Shown in pieces: positions 12,562 through 23,945 of a DNA stretch of 64,000 nucleotides (position 1 is its first letter; every line of letters begins with the position of its first letter). The notes below the pieces were generated by a model. The model was not told where the DNA came from. It made no database searches and saw nothing but the letters and a program-made list of their open reading frames with translations. Origin of the DNA: Phanerochaete sordida (lineage: Eukaryota; Basidiomycota; Agaricomycetes; Polyporales; Phanerochaetaceae); the NCBI GenBank assembly GCA_019973155.2, contig BPQB01000010.1, forward strand, positions 372,001 to 436,000, read 5' to 3'. Position numbers and translations under genes: made by a program.

Positions 12562-13555
12562 GAGTGTCCTAGAGGTTAGCGAGCGACAAGTTGAACAGGC
12601 GAGTGTAGCGTAAGGACAACAATGGGTGAGTGCAAGCCGGCCCCCCAGGCGCCTACAGAACAACATCGCATCACTTCCCCGTACACGTGCGCTTTAGGGC
12701 AGGCCCCTCCGCGTGCTGGCGCTCGGAACACAAACACGGCACGCCGTGACCGCGTCCAGGCGCGTCACAACCGCGTCGCGCGTCCTCCAGACCCGAGGGG
12801 GATGTCACGGCGTGTACAGCAGGCTCTATGCGCCGGGGAAGACTGTGTTCGGATTGACATCGGTGTTCCAGACACGGCCAGAAAGCGCGACGCGCATTCA
12901 CCCAGGTGGTAGCGGCGGGCTGTCGTGGATTACTGACGAAGGAACCGAGGACCTCTGCTAAGGCCAGAATAAACAGAACTTCTTGTGGGTGCTCACCTAT
13001 TCCGTCCATGCCTCCCGGCGCGTCCATCTCGACGCGCGCTCAAGAACAAACCGCAGCGCGTCTTCGCGCAAGATCTCACGGTCATAGAACATGTCGCATC
13101 AACAAAAATGTCAGGTCGAAGGTGATTGCGAGGAAGGACAAGCAGACGGCCTCGCAGGACGTAGGGACAGAGGGGAGATGGGGGACGAGAGCAAGGTGGG
13201 TGATAGTTAACTCCTGTTCGTTGAACGCTTGGAGACCAGCTTGACAGCTGGACTGAAACCGGGCGGAACGGGGCCACGCTTTCCGGAGGGCGCTCCGGTG
13301 GAGATGAATGCCGCATTGTGAACCCTGGCGCATAGATTCTGAGGAGTACAACAGTAGTAGCGACCGTTGAGAAGGACTGGACAACATCCTAGTGGTACAT
13401 CGTGTTAAACATGCGTCGTAGGTATTGTATGCGCTGCGTCGAGACGAGAGAACAGAGAACAAGCAGAGCAAAAAGAGATCGAAACAACGAGATAGAATTA
13501 TACATTGAGCGCGCCATCATGCCACCATCCCGAATACAGCTCGCAGATCACAGCC
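12562..13555. other. 1 kb intergenic region, nothing recognised
   Basis: Upstream of the Ser/Pro-rich gene and downstream of the membrane protein at 13556-14489. Several short open frames exist but none has motifs or membrane segments, and none continues through a credible splice. Confidence 0.35.
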
Positions 13556-14489
13556 TCAGAACACTCGCACGCGCGGAGACGTCATGAGGCGCGGGACGAT
13601 TGGCGTATTGGCGAAAACCATGAGCCGCGCGAACAGCGTGGCGGCAACGGCGGTGTGGACGACGAGGAGCACAACGTACGCCGCAACCGCCCAGGCGACC
13701 CACTGGGCGTTGTCGTCCTTGGTGCCGTAGAACAGCACGTCCAGCGCCGACAAGGTGAAGATGTCGGCGGCAAGGCGGTACATGAGCAAGGTGGCGAGAG
13801 CGCTACGTCCAAGGCGTCAGCCTGGGATGGGCTCAAGTTTAGATGCGTACGAACCTCCCAGTCATGATGAAGGGAGCCGCAAGAAGCGCTGCAGCGCGAC
13901 GCGGCGATAGCGTCAAAGCTCGCTGTCGACTGATGGTTAGGTGGTAGTCATGGCTAGCATCGAAGGCGCGCACCTCGATGCGGCTCGTGTTGAGCCTAGG
14001 GGAGAAGCGTATTGCGCCCATCCCCTGCACGAAGGAGGTACTGAGCAGCACTCCCGACAGCCCGTTGGCCATCGACAGGACTAGCAATGCCTGCACCAGT
14101 ATATCTTCTGGTGCATGGGCTTTCGCAGCTTCGACATTGAGATAGAATGTGGTGGCTCTATGAGGTACATCAATAATTTCCGACGACAGTTGGAGCGAAC
14201 TATCATACAATATGAGGGCCAGTGCAGCCATGACGTTGAGGGTGCACTTGTGCATATAAGCATCGAGGGCCTTGAGGATACTCTCCCGTGTGGCGCCACC
14301 GCCGTGGAGGCATGGTGGATTGGCTTTAGACCGGGCGAAGATGACCTTCAGGTAGGCCGTGTATATATACAGCATGGCCCCGAAGAGGACGATATTGAGG
14401 CCGATATCGAGGTAGACGAGCAAGTCGACCTCGCAAAGCGCGCCGAAGGCGCTTTGCACTGCAAAGTGCGCCGGGAGCACCGGAAACAT
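13556..14489 (-). CDS. Orphan multi-pass membrane protein
   Basis: Start at 14489 (MFPVLPAHFAVQSAFGALCE). Hydrophobic segments in order: YLDIGLNIVLFGAMLYIYTA; CTLNVMAALALILYDSSLQL; ILVQALLVLSMANGLSGVLL; after a splice near 13840-13900, ALATLLMYRLAADIFTLSAL; and WVAWAVAAYVVLLVVHTAVA. At least four to five membrane spans are visible, with a stop at 13556. The layout resembles the large orphan families of 5-7-TM proteins common in agaricomycetes, but I cannot assign it to a named family. Exon borders after residue 200 are uncertain, and a decayed copy cannot be excluded. Confidence 0.55.
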
Positions 14490-15628
14490 CTTGGCTTGAC
14501 TCTTCTCTTGGTGGCTGGGACGTGGTGGATTGCTGCTGCTTGGCGAGTCAACTATCTATATATGAAGGATGCGGTCACGGGGCCGCGACACAGCATCGAG
14601 AATTAGCCATGACTCGGACTGTGAAGCCGCGAACACTTACATCGCGGCGATGACCACTGCGGCTGGTCAGCAGAGTGCTGGCCTAGGGCCACATAACACG
14701 CATGGTGGGTGAGCTTTGTACCACTGAAGTGAGCGCACATCCGCGGTAGGCGGGCCTGACAATGGGCTACAAGCGAGTTCGGTGCACAGGTCATCGAGGA
14801 GCTGCGTAGTCGGAGAAGCATTGCCCCCAGGACACTATGTCAGCGGTAATAGCATACTTATAGCCTCTACAGTGCACCCTTGACGTTGTACTTGGGTATG
14901 GAAGCCAGAGCCTGAGAGCGTTCAGCCACAAGAGGTGCTTGTAGGTGTATCTGGAAGACGTGTAGTTGTAGGTAGTTGTGTGATCTGTGTGTGGGATATT
15001 TGACAGATATGGCGCTGGGGCGGCTTTTTGAGCAACGCATTTCCAAGCTTTCCTAGGAAATCCTAGGAGAGCCTCTAGTCGCAGTAAGTGATGGTTACGA
15101 ACTTGCATACTATAGCCCGAAAGTACCACTCCATGTCATCTCCGAGAAAGCGATGCTGAGCATCTAGAGACAGGTGACGTCCATCAGACAAGCCGAAACT
15201 ATATCTTCTCATATCCCCCGCCGACCACGGAGAGCGTTGGTATATAGCGAGGCAACGCTGGCTGGAACTTTGCAACACAACCACGAGAAAGCCCTTTCCA
15301 CCAGCAGTATGAGCCTCTCGGTGCGTAGCAGACTTTCGCAGTGCTCGCCGTCGAACCTGACCGCCCTGTCCCGTCCAGCAGTCGCAATATGTACCCCCGG
15401 ATGCTGGCCCCAGAACTACGTACTCTGCGAATCACTGTTGCGAAAAGGGCAGCATCAATCACAGCCTCGTTCATATCGCTATCGATGGACCCATACCGGA
15501 CGATTGGCCTGGGTACACCAGAGCTGAACTCCTCCAGACACAGAGCAACTACACGCTGCTCGTCACCGGCGTGCTCGCGAGGTAAGCACAGACAAATGCT
15601 GTGTAGTGCACCCGAAGGGTTTAAGTCG
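14490..15628. other. 1.1 kb with only fragments of possible membrane-protein exons
   Basis: No complete gene. On the plus strand, near 15480-15580, the frame reading LVHIAIDGPIPDDWPGYTRA followed by ELLQTQSNYTLLVTGVLAR ends at a good donor (GTAAGC). It could be an upstream exon of the membrane protein that follows, but I could not extend it to a credible start. Confidence 0.3.
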
Positions 15629-16044
15629 ATGGCCAGCCCCTTGATATCAGCAACAAACATGCCAAGCATCGTCACAAACTCTGCACTCTGGACAATGGCC
15701 GTCTCTGCGTGTGTCATCGACGCGGTCGGCTTCGTCATAGCTCTGGTCTTCTGTATCCGGCTCTGGCATATGCGGTCTAAGGGGCAATATGGGAGCCTCG
15801 AGATGGTTAGCTACCTTTGTTTTTTTCTAGCAGGTGCCTTCACGCTTACGTGAAGCAGGACTCGCACCGTGACTGGTCAGGTCGAATCCTCTCAACCATA
15901 TCGCCTATCGTGCTGGTCACAAGGTAATTCAATGAAGGTCGATATTGTGCGCTCCCGACTCACCTTTTTTTTTTTTCTAGCTCCATGCTGTTGTTCTTGA
16001 TTGCTCTGTCGGGCACGCTTTTCGCCAAAAATACCAAAAATTGA
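15629..16044 (+). CDS. Short membrane protein or gene fragment
   Basis: From 15629 the frame gives MASPLISATNMPSIVTNSAL followed by a membrane span ACVIDAVGFVIALVFCIRLW. A 57-nt intron (donor GTCTAA, acceptor TTTCTAG after a T-tract) joins HMR to RCLHAYVKQDSHRDWSGRIL. A second intron with another T-tract acceptor at about 15979 adds a second span (SSMLLFLIALSGTLFAKN) and a stop at 16042-16044. The splicing is consistent in phase, but the product is only about 100 residues and the true start may lie upstream, so this may be a decayed relative of an orphan membrane family. A further hydrophobic frame (VRILISLCSFVFNVTVEYVM, 16210-16464) may belong to the same remnant. Confidence 0.35.
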
Positions 16045-16658
16045 GCGCTGGAAAGTTCAACACCAGCTCATGTGACCGCCTACGACAGCCAGCTGCCTGG
16101 AGTTGTAGATCATAAGATGCGTGGTAGAGCGGGGATTCATTATCATACCGTACGCGGAAGATCATGGCACCGAATCCGATGCTGCAAAGTACTCCTAATA
16201 TATTGAGAAGTGGTGCGGATTTTGATAAGCTTGTGTAGTTTTGTATTCAATGTTACCGTAGAATACGTTATGCTGCTGTATTTAGCCTCCTCCATGCCAG
16301 GATACTACTATGAGCAAATTGTGAATGTCTTTGAATCCGAACGTACCTGCACTGGTTGGCGGGTGAAGGCCAGGCGTGTCTTTAGTACAGTATTTGCAGC
16401 AATCCAAGCCGTGGTTGCGATGTTTTACTTTGCTGTGGAACGACTGCAGATTTTGCATAGATAGGACCATGGTCAAGTTCAGGCCGGGCATGTTCGCAGT
16501 CAGAATAGGTCAGAATCAAGCAGTCGTAGCGGCATGTGATTTCAACGAGTGTGACGTTTGCAGGGCCCGATCAAAGTCCCGCGTCTCTCGGCTCGCTCAC
16601 CGCCCCAGCCGTCCAAACCCAGGGCGTAGCCGGCGCATATAGCCAACGCAGAGCACTC
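16045..16658. other. Gap before citrate synthase
   Basis: About 600 bases holding the hydrophobic plus-strand frame at 16210-16464 (two possible membrane spans, probably a remnant) and the citrate synthase promoter. No clear TATA element was seen. Confidence 0.3.
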
Positions 16659-19275
16659 ATGGATGTCCCTCTCACACTCTCACCACCATCATCTCGCTCT
16701 ACGCACGACATGGGAGCCCCTACGCACTCTGGCCCCGCGCAGGACACGCTGACCGTGCGCGACAATCGCACAGGGAAGACCTACACCATCCCGTACGAGA
16801 CCTACGTCTGAGGTCCGCGTCTTCCTCTGATAGCCTCCTTCCAGAATCGTGGATAATGCAGTCTCTGCGACGGATTTCAAGGCTATCAAGGCTTCTGCAA
16901 AGCCTGGAGAGCGACCGGAGAACGAGACTGAGAAGGGTCTGCGCGTGTCCGACAAGGGGTTTCTGAACACTGCTGTCATCCAGAGCAGGATAACCTACAT
17001 CGACGGCGACGCAGGAGGTGCGTCACATATTCTTCACGGTCACTTATGCAGTAGCTGAGTGCAACACCCCGTATAGTCTTGCGCTACAGGCACGTATCTC
17101 AGCTATAGCTCCACAACAGTGCTGACCTCAAAACAACTCAGAGGGTATCCTATCGAGCAACTCGCAGAACACTCTTCGCATCTTGAGTCTGCATACCTGC
17201 TCATCTATGGCTCTCTTCCCACTCGAAGTCAGTCCACGCACTTTGAAACCGAAGTCTTGAGGCACGGCGTCATGCACGCGGATGCACAGACGTTCTTCCG
17301 TTCATTCCGGTACGCATAACCCATGCCTTCCTGTTACAAACAGCTCAGCACATGATCGGACAGTTATGACGCGCATCCGATGAGCATGCTCACGAGTGCA
17401 TTCGCTATGCTCGGTTCCTACTACTCTGAGGCCAACCCATCGTTACAAGGTGCACGGGGAGAATCACACATGTCATCTACCTTGCTGACCTATCGCCTCC
17501 CGCTCAAGGACAACGCCTCTACACGCAAGGCGATAAAGCTTCACTGGAAACGATGGACAGGCAAATATACCGTATCATTGGCAAGGCGACTACTCTTGCG
17601 GCGTAGGTGACGCGTTTACCAGAGGAAGGGACGCGTTGGCTCATTATCATTTTTAGCATGGCATATCGTGTTCGTCAAGGTCGTGACTTTGTCACTCCAC
17701 CTACCGGCTTAAGCTACACAGGCTCGTGAGTGTTTAATTTGCTTCCGCGCGCTTGAGTTCGTTCGTGGTTGGATGTATGCGCGCCAAAAATATTGGTCAA
17801 GCTGACTGATGCCGCACAGATTCCTGTACCAAATGGACCACCTCAGCGAAGAGAACTACGTGCCTAATCCTGTCTTGGAAAAAGCACTGGACGTGCTCTT
17901 CCTCATCCACGCGGACCACGAGCTCAACGCCTCCTGCACTACTGTGCTCCAGACCGGCAGCTCTCTTGTCGACCCTTACTCCGCTATCGCGTACGTGGGA
18001 TTCTCCCGTTTATTGTGCCCGCCGGCAAGGCTAATATGTCTGTTCCTAGGGCTGGCTGCGCATCGCTCTAGTGAGTTCTGATCTGCCCACGGTCCGCCCC
18101 GCCATCTAAAACATGCGCTTCGTACTTCAGCGGCCCATTACACGGCGGGGCCAACGAAGCCGTCATCCGCATGCTCATCTCTATTGGCAAGTCAGTTGAC
18201 CGCGTTCTTTCCTTGGCGTACGTGCTTGATCCTGATCTCGCTTTTCGCAGGCCGGAGAATGTGCCTGCCTTCATCGAGGCGGTGAAGCGGCGGGAGAAGA
18301 CCCTCTCAGGGTTCGGACATAGGTGAACAAACGCCTCAGCCGCCGTAATCCGCCCGTCGTGGGTGTACTGACGCTCTCGCACCATCCAGGGTCTACAAGA
18401 CGGTGCGTCGATGCCCATTTCCGTAAAGCCCGCGGTCTCTCAGGGTGCTGTCCATCTCAGTCCGATCCACGTTCGTTCATCGTCCGCAAGACCGCAGACG
18501 CGGTGTTCGCCGTGTACGTTCCCGCGCGCTCACGCTGATCGGGCATGGCTGACCGCAGTTGTAGCACCGGGAAGGATGAGCTCCTTGAGACCGCGATGGC
18601 GTTACATGACGCAGCGATGAAAGACGAATACTTCATCAAACGGAAGCTTGCGCCAAATGTCGACTTCTGGTGAGCAACATGCTCCTCTACAATTCGAAGT
18701 CCAGTAATAAACAATGCATGTGTTCCGCAGGAGGTAAGCTCTAGTTCCCATTTATGAGATGGAATGTTCCGTACTGACTGGTCCGTGGAGTGGGCTGATC
18801 TACCGCGCCATGGGTGCGTGGTTTCATTTCGCCCGGTAGTCAAAAACTAACTTCAGCGCATTCCAGGCTTCCCTCTGGACTTCTTCCCCGTGCTTTTCGT
18901 CGTTCCGCGCGTCGTCGGCTGGCTCGCACACTGGCGCCAGATGATGCTGCAGGAGGGCGGTGTAAAAATCTGGCGCCCCCGGCAGGTACGCCCGTTCCTG
19001 GATTTTCCTCCGTGTCGCGTTCTCGCGGTTTCAACCGGCCTTTGCGACTGAATTGATGCTGGCTGCCTCTAGATTTATTTGGGCCCGGGAAAGCGGGATT
19101 ATTTGCCCGTGGACGACCGAGACGCCCGTGAAGGCAAACTTGGCGAAACGCCGTCGGTTGTGCAGCATGGAGGGTAAGTTCTGCCCCTTGGGCCTGCGAC
19201 GCCTGCTGACCTCCGTCTGATAGAATTACCAAGCGGACCATGCTTGCGAGCTTCAAGGGCAAGGCCAGGCTCTGA
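16659..19275 (+). CDS. CIT2: Citrate synthase, peroxisomal type (C-terminal ARL), about 15 exons
   Basis: Condenses acetyl-CoA and oxaloacetate to citrate; the peroxisomal form feeds the glyoxylate cycle and fatty-acid carbon. Start at 16659 ([13 protein letters not shown]) or the Met at 16710. Spliced landmarks: [109 protein letters not shown] (active-site His); [14 protein letters not shown] (second His); FGHRVYKTSDPR (catalytic Asp). The order matches bacterial-type (GltA-like) citrate synthases. The protein ends SFKGKARL and stops at 19273-19275; ARL fits the PTS1 consensus [SAC][KRH][LM], and no mitochondrial presequence is obvious. The exon at 17077-17089 is only 13 nt and is followed by a GC-AG intron. 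All joins listed keep phase. Confidence 0.92.
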
Positions 19276-19593
19276 TCGCTTGCGCTCCCATGCATATGCT
19301 GTCCCTGTATGCTCCCCCACCTCGTATTGGATGTACAATAGCGTAACGTATACCCGGAACACCGACTTCTTACCTCTTTTTGCTCACATGGCGTCACGCC
19401 CTGGCCGCGTTCTGTCCGCCGCCGACGCGCCTCGCGCGCGCCGGGCTGCGGAGCCCACACGGTCGAGAAAGACCGTCGGGCTTGGTGCGACCTCGCGCCC
19501 GGGCCCTTCGCCGTCCGGCTCGGCGTCCGACCTGATATAAAGGCGTGCCCCGCTGACCTCATACCCCAGCAGCACACCCTCCCTGCCCGCACC
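19276..19593 (+). promoter_or_regulatory. Promoter region of the secreted Ser-rich gene, with TATA box
   Basis: About 320 bases between citrate synthase and the Ser-rich gene. TATAAAG at 19536-19542 lies about 52 bases before the ATG at 19594, a textbook fungal spacing for a strongly expressed gene. Confidence 0.5.
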
Positions 19594-21127
19594 ATGAAGC
19601 TCTCCGTCACGTTCATCAGCGCCGTCCTCGCGCTCTCCGGGCTTCCTGGGTCCTTCGCCGGTCCCGTCCGCGTACGTACCCGGGCACAGTGAAGCATAGG
19701 CGACGTGCTGACTATGCCTACAGCGCGACTCCACGACCGTCGACTCGTCGTCGTTCGTGTCCTCCGAGCCCACGTCGGCGCCCGTCTCCGTGTCTGCCAG
19801 CTCCGTCGACGTGACCTCGGTGCAGAGCTCTGTCGCACCCACCACCGTCGTCGGCTCGTCCGTGGCGCCGAGCTCGATCCCTCCCTCGAGCGTCATCAAC
19901 TCTTCCCTGCCGCCGTCGAGCGTCATCAGTTCGTCTGTGGCGCCGTCAAGCATCATCAGCTCGTCGGTAGTGGCGTCAAGCGTCCTTAGCTCGTCGCTTC
20001 CTCCTTCAAGCATCATCGTCTCGTCGGTCGCTCCTTCGAGCATCATCAGCTCTTCGGTCGCTCCCTCGAGCATCATTAGCTCTTCGGTCGCTCCCTCGAG
20101 CATCATTAGCTCTTCGGTCGCTCCCTCGAGCATCATTAGCTCTTCGGTCGCTCCCTCGAGCATCATCAGCTCATCGGTCCTGCCCTCGAGCATCATTAGC
20201 TCGTCCGTAGCGCCGTCGAGCGTGCTGAGCTCGTCCCTGCCTCCGTCCAGCATCATCGCCTCGTCGGTTGCACCGTCCAGTATTTTCAGCTCGTCGGTCG
20301 TCTCCTCCGTTGTCAGCAGCGCGAGCGTGGTCACTTCCAGCAGCCCTTCCTCGTCCCCCATCACGATCTCCTCGGCCTCGGTTCACCCCACCACGATCAC
20401 CAGCGTCGTCCCGACCACGATCACTGATATCGTCCCGACCACGATCACGGCCACCGTCGTGTCGACGTCGCCGGTCACTGTCTCGACGATCATCCCCAGC
20501 ACCATCTCCGTCGTGCCTCTCCCTGGAGCCACGGAGGTCGTCATCGGGCCCATCACCATTGACGTGCCGTTCGTGACGGTGACCAAGACGAAGACTGAGG
20601 AGCACACGGTGACGAAGACCAAGGTCGAGGTCAAGACTAAGACTGAGGTCGAGGTCAAGACAGTCACCGAGACCAAGACCAAGACGGTTGTACCTCCGGC
20701 GAGCGGCACCATCGTCTCATCGTCAACTTTCATCACCACGAGCTCGGCGCCGACCATCACTGGCAGCGTCACTACCTTTTCGTCGGTCGTGAGCAGCAGC
20801 CTCCCGGTGTCCGCCAGCAGCAACTCGACCGTCTTCCCGACGTCGTTCAGCAGTAGCTTCATCAGCGGCTCGCCGAGCATCAGCCTCAACTCGACTTCCA
20901 TCGCCTCGGCATCGATCGGCTCGAGCGTCATCGGTACCGCGAGCTCCAGTCCCACCATCACGGACTCCGCGAGCACGAGCATCGTCGCGAGTGTCTCTGC
21001 CAGCTCGGCGGCAAGCGTGACGACTAGCGACTCTGTCATCGTCTCCTCGACGCCCTTCTCTAACGGCACTGTGATTTCCTCGAGCTTCTCGACCGTGTTC
21101 AGCGCGGTGCCCACGTCAAGCGCATGA
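19594..21127 (+). CDS. Secreted Ser/Thr/Val-rich protein with decapeptide repeats
   Basis: Exon 1 (start 19594) encodes a signal peptide, MKLSVTFISAVLALSGLPG, then SFAGPVR. An intron of about 50 nt follows (GTACGT..TACAG, about 19670-19722), and a long exon runs to 21127. Residues about 60-200 are tandem copies of SSVAPSSIIS-like decapeptides; then come short TTIT/VPTT repeats, a charged stretch (VTKTKTEEHTVTKTKVEVKT) and a second Ser-rich half. There is no C-terminal hydrophobic tail, so a GPI anchor is not supported. The composition suits a heavily O-mannosylated wall or extracellular protein. Long open frames on the opposite strand are by-products of the repeat. No enzyme domain was seen. 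Confidence 0.85.
19870..20300 (+). repeat. In-frame 30-nt minisatellite coding for a decapeptide
   Basis: About fourteen 30-nt units. Three consecutive units at 20071-20100, 20101-20130 and 20131-20160 are identical, and the unit at 20041-20070 differs by one base. The flanking units are more diverged, as expected when the centre of an array has recently expanded. The reading frame is kept throughout. Confidence 0.9.
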
Positions 21128-21721
21128 ACATGAAGTGTCAGACCCCGGCACTTCCGACAGAGGTATCCCTTTTGATGAACACTCCAGATCTCGCTGGTAG
21201 GAAAGCACCCTACATGATTCACGACTGCTGATTCCTTTGCATGACTTTTCACGAACACTTCCTTCGGACATTTTTGGTGATTCACGTTAATGTAGAAGCC
21301 TTCACTACCCCGGACTTTTCACGGATAATGGATACGACTTTGATGTTTGCAATGTAAATGTGCTCTGTGTAGTATTGACTACACGAATGTAGCTGTTGAA
21401 GTTCGCGCTCATGTTTTTACAAGAAAATCGCTCGTGGCAAGGAACGGTCCGAGGTGTCTGGGGTACGATCAGGAACAGACCGGGTCCTGGCACTGCCTCG
21501 CCTCCCTGAGCGATGCTGTTTCCCTGCCTCCTCAGCTTGCTGCTGCATTGTTCGCGCATGAATCTGCGTGGACTCGCTGACAAACTGAAAGGCTGTCCAC
21601 AGATAGTCCGCAGCCAATAGTTCATGCGTGAAAGCTGTGCATCCGCAGAGAAGCGCAGCAAAACGAGGATATAAAGATGATTACTCGGTGGGTCAGAGTG
21701 CCCTGGCCGTGCAGCGCTGAC
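21128..21721. promoter_or_regulatory. Intergenic region and duplicated promoter of F-box copy 1
   Basis: From about 21330 onward this is the left part of the 2.6-kb duplicated unit: segments near 21331-21390 and 21447-21560 recur at 23971-24030 and 24088-24190. ATATAAA near 21670 sits about 50 bases before the ATG at 21722, and the matching copy has TATATA at about 24285. Confidence 0.5.
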
Positions 21722-23945
21722 ATGGGTTCCTCCGACGCAGATACCTCAGATACCTCCTCAGAGGCATGTTACCTTCCTCCGGAGCTGGTGTTTAACATCG
21801 TGCAGCTATTCGAGGCCACCGCTCGCCGGGACGAGGCGTACTTGTCCGACCACTCGACGCGACACGGTCTATCAGCGTGCGCATCGGCATGCCGGGAATG
21901 GTGCACACGCTTCCAGCCACTCCTATTTCAACGACTTCGCATATCTACCTTGGCCGACGTGGAAACACTGGCAGCCCTAGTCCGCATCCACCCAGCGCTC
22001 GGGCAATGGGTGGACACCCTTGTGCTCGTGGAAGATCAAGATCCGCACGCGCACATGCTGATCCTGCTGCTCACCTCTCGGCTGCCCTCCCTTACCTCCC
22101 TGACGATCCAGGTCGTTGGAGAGGCTCGCCAGCGCGTAGCTCCATTTCAATACCCGCCAATTCTGGCGTCGATCTCGGGGTTCCAGGGAGTCAAGAATCT
22201 GACTCTCGAAAGGTGTCGGTTCAGCAGCTTCAAATCACTCTCCCGCGTTGTTTCGGCATTCCCGAAGTTGATCTCGTTGGCTTGTCGAGGGGTTACATGG
22301 GACGTCAGCCCACTAACTAGTCCCGACGGTCTTGTCATTCCTACCGGGATCTACACTGCGAGCGATACCCTGGCAAACATCGAGATCGAGGACTGCTCAC
22401 AATACGGTCTATTTTTACTGCTCCTGTGTGCGACATCGAGCTGGTCATCGAAGTCGAAGCGGGGTCTTTTCACTCGCATTGAAGGCCCCGTTGTAGGCCG
22501 ACTGGTGCACATCTTCGCCGCCTCGGGAGTGAACAGTATGGTATGCTACCGTCGTCTTTGTGAGTGGTTCAACTATCATAGCATCCGCCATCCGAATCGC
22601 TCATGTTCATGCCTCGTAGATACCGACTCCGGGTATCTCGATGTCTCACTTGCAGACAGAGTACTCTTTATGCAGTACGAATTCCCTCGCGAGAAGCCCT
22701 GCACGAATAGCGTCGACAGGATTTTGTTGTCAGTCAACACGTATGAACCGGCGACACAGCCCCACCCAACGTTCATGAATCCGAAAGAGATAACTTCGCT
22801 CCTCAGACAATTTCAAGGCCTCAATCGTGTGGAGTACCGCAATGAATACATTCATCTTAGGCCCAGGGATATGTCCCTTTTCCACAACCTCTCGGCCGCA
22901 CTACCTGGCGCGCACGTCGTGTTTCAAGGCCTAGACGACGTGACAGATAGGTGCGCCGTGCGTGGTGATTTGCATACTTAAACAAGATCACTCAAAGTTC
23001 ATCGCAGGCCGTACCATCTCGATAATAGACGTAAGGTCCAGCCGGAATTCCACTGCGCCGTAGACGTGCAGCCATTTGGTGTCGCAGGCCTTGTCGTCCC
23101 GCAAAGAGTCTGCGACGGCTATTTCCGCACCAGTCGCCGCACTGTCAATTCCTCGATAGTGTTCCCAGGGGGTATCCGCCTCCACCATGCTCTGGACGGT
23201 CGGTATGACCACAGCCCGGGATACGCATCACACCCTGCCGCTGTGGAAGATCACTACGAGCTTGGGATGAAGTCTGCCCTACGGCTCTTGGTAAGACTGC
23301 CCTCCCGACTTGTCCTACGTGACACTGTATTCATGCCTGATTTTTCACAGTGGCCGGGATATCCACCTTGGTTTTATCTGTTCTATGCACACGATCCTGA
23401 CCAACCGGTTGTCCGCTCCCCTTCACGTCTTGGTACTATTGCTCGCAGAGTAGCTTGGGCCATTATCAAGTTCGTCGAGGTGCGTATGAACATAGGACTG
23501 TCACTACTTCACAATGCTAACGACCCGACCTCGGTGCAAGGCAATGAAGAGTCGCCCGACTGACGGTGACTGGAATGTGAACAACATAGCGTTAGAGAAA
23601 GTGATTCTGGTAGAGTTACGACATGTAGCGAGGGCATCATGGCAGCCGCTACTTGTATATGAGGCATAACACGCCAATAGCACGCAGTATATGTGCTCGT
23701 GCGAGTAATTATATTCGCTGGTGTATACGTGGAACAGTGCGGCTCATGGATCACATGAGGGGACGTGTTTACCTAAGAGAAAGAATATCTGGAGCGGCGC
23801 CGAGGCCGGATTTCTATTTCGCGTAGAGGAAACAGGGCCTTTCCTGCAGCATGAGCTGAAGAAACTACGAGACAAAGGTACAGACCACAGCCAGTATAGA
23901 TCTGAGCGAGCGTTTGCGGCGAGCACAGGCGAGCACGCCGGTTGG
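21330..23945 (+). repeat. Tandem segmental duplication, unit 1
   Basis: Unit of about 2.6 kb with promoter, F-box-like gene and 3' flank. The left edge is near the sequence CGACTTTGATGTTTGC (21335) and the right edge near GCGAGCACGCCGG (23930). Unit 2 follows directly in the same orientation. Coding parts are roughly 75-85% identical by eye, so the duplication is not very recent. Confidence 0.8.
21722..23669 (+). CDS. F-box/LRR-like protein, tandem copy 1 (intact)
   Basis: Start at 21722 (MGSSDADTSDTSSEACYL). Residues about 18-60 (YLPPELVFNIVQLFEATAR and CASACREWCTRFQPLLFQRL) look like a divergent F-box. LRR-like strands follow (LPSLTSLTIQVVGEA, FQGVKNLTLERCRFSSFKSL, FPKLISLACRGVTWDV). Exon 1 runs to about 22970. 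An intron (GTGATT..CGCAG, ends 23007) leads to PYHLDNRRKVQPEFHCAVDV, another (GTAAGA..TTCACAG, about 23290-23350) to WPGYPPWFYLFYAH, and a last one (GTGCGT..GCAAG) to MKSRPTDGDWNVNNIALEKV with a stop at 23667-23669. The C-terminal exons are supported because both copies conserve them and their splice sites. If a true F-box, it would bind Skp1 in an SCF ubiquitin ligase; the substrate is unknown. Confidence 0.7.

Noticed and set aside
18840..19838. Minus-strand open frame of 332 codons
   Set aside because: Antisense to the end of citrate synthase and the start of the secreted protein; composition is Arg/Ser-rich and typical of a shadow frame.
19384..21285. Long minus-strand frames with MLEGATEEL-like repeats
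   Set aside because: Mirror of the Ser-rich decapeptide array; the plus strand has the signal peptide, intron and TATA box.
22550..22585. GTGAGT..ATAG pair in F-box copy 1 resembling an intron
   Set aside because: Only about 22 nt; the frame is open through it and the flanking protein is continuous.
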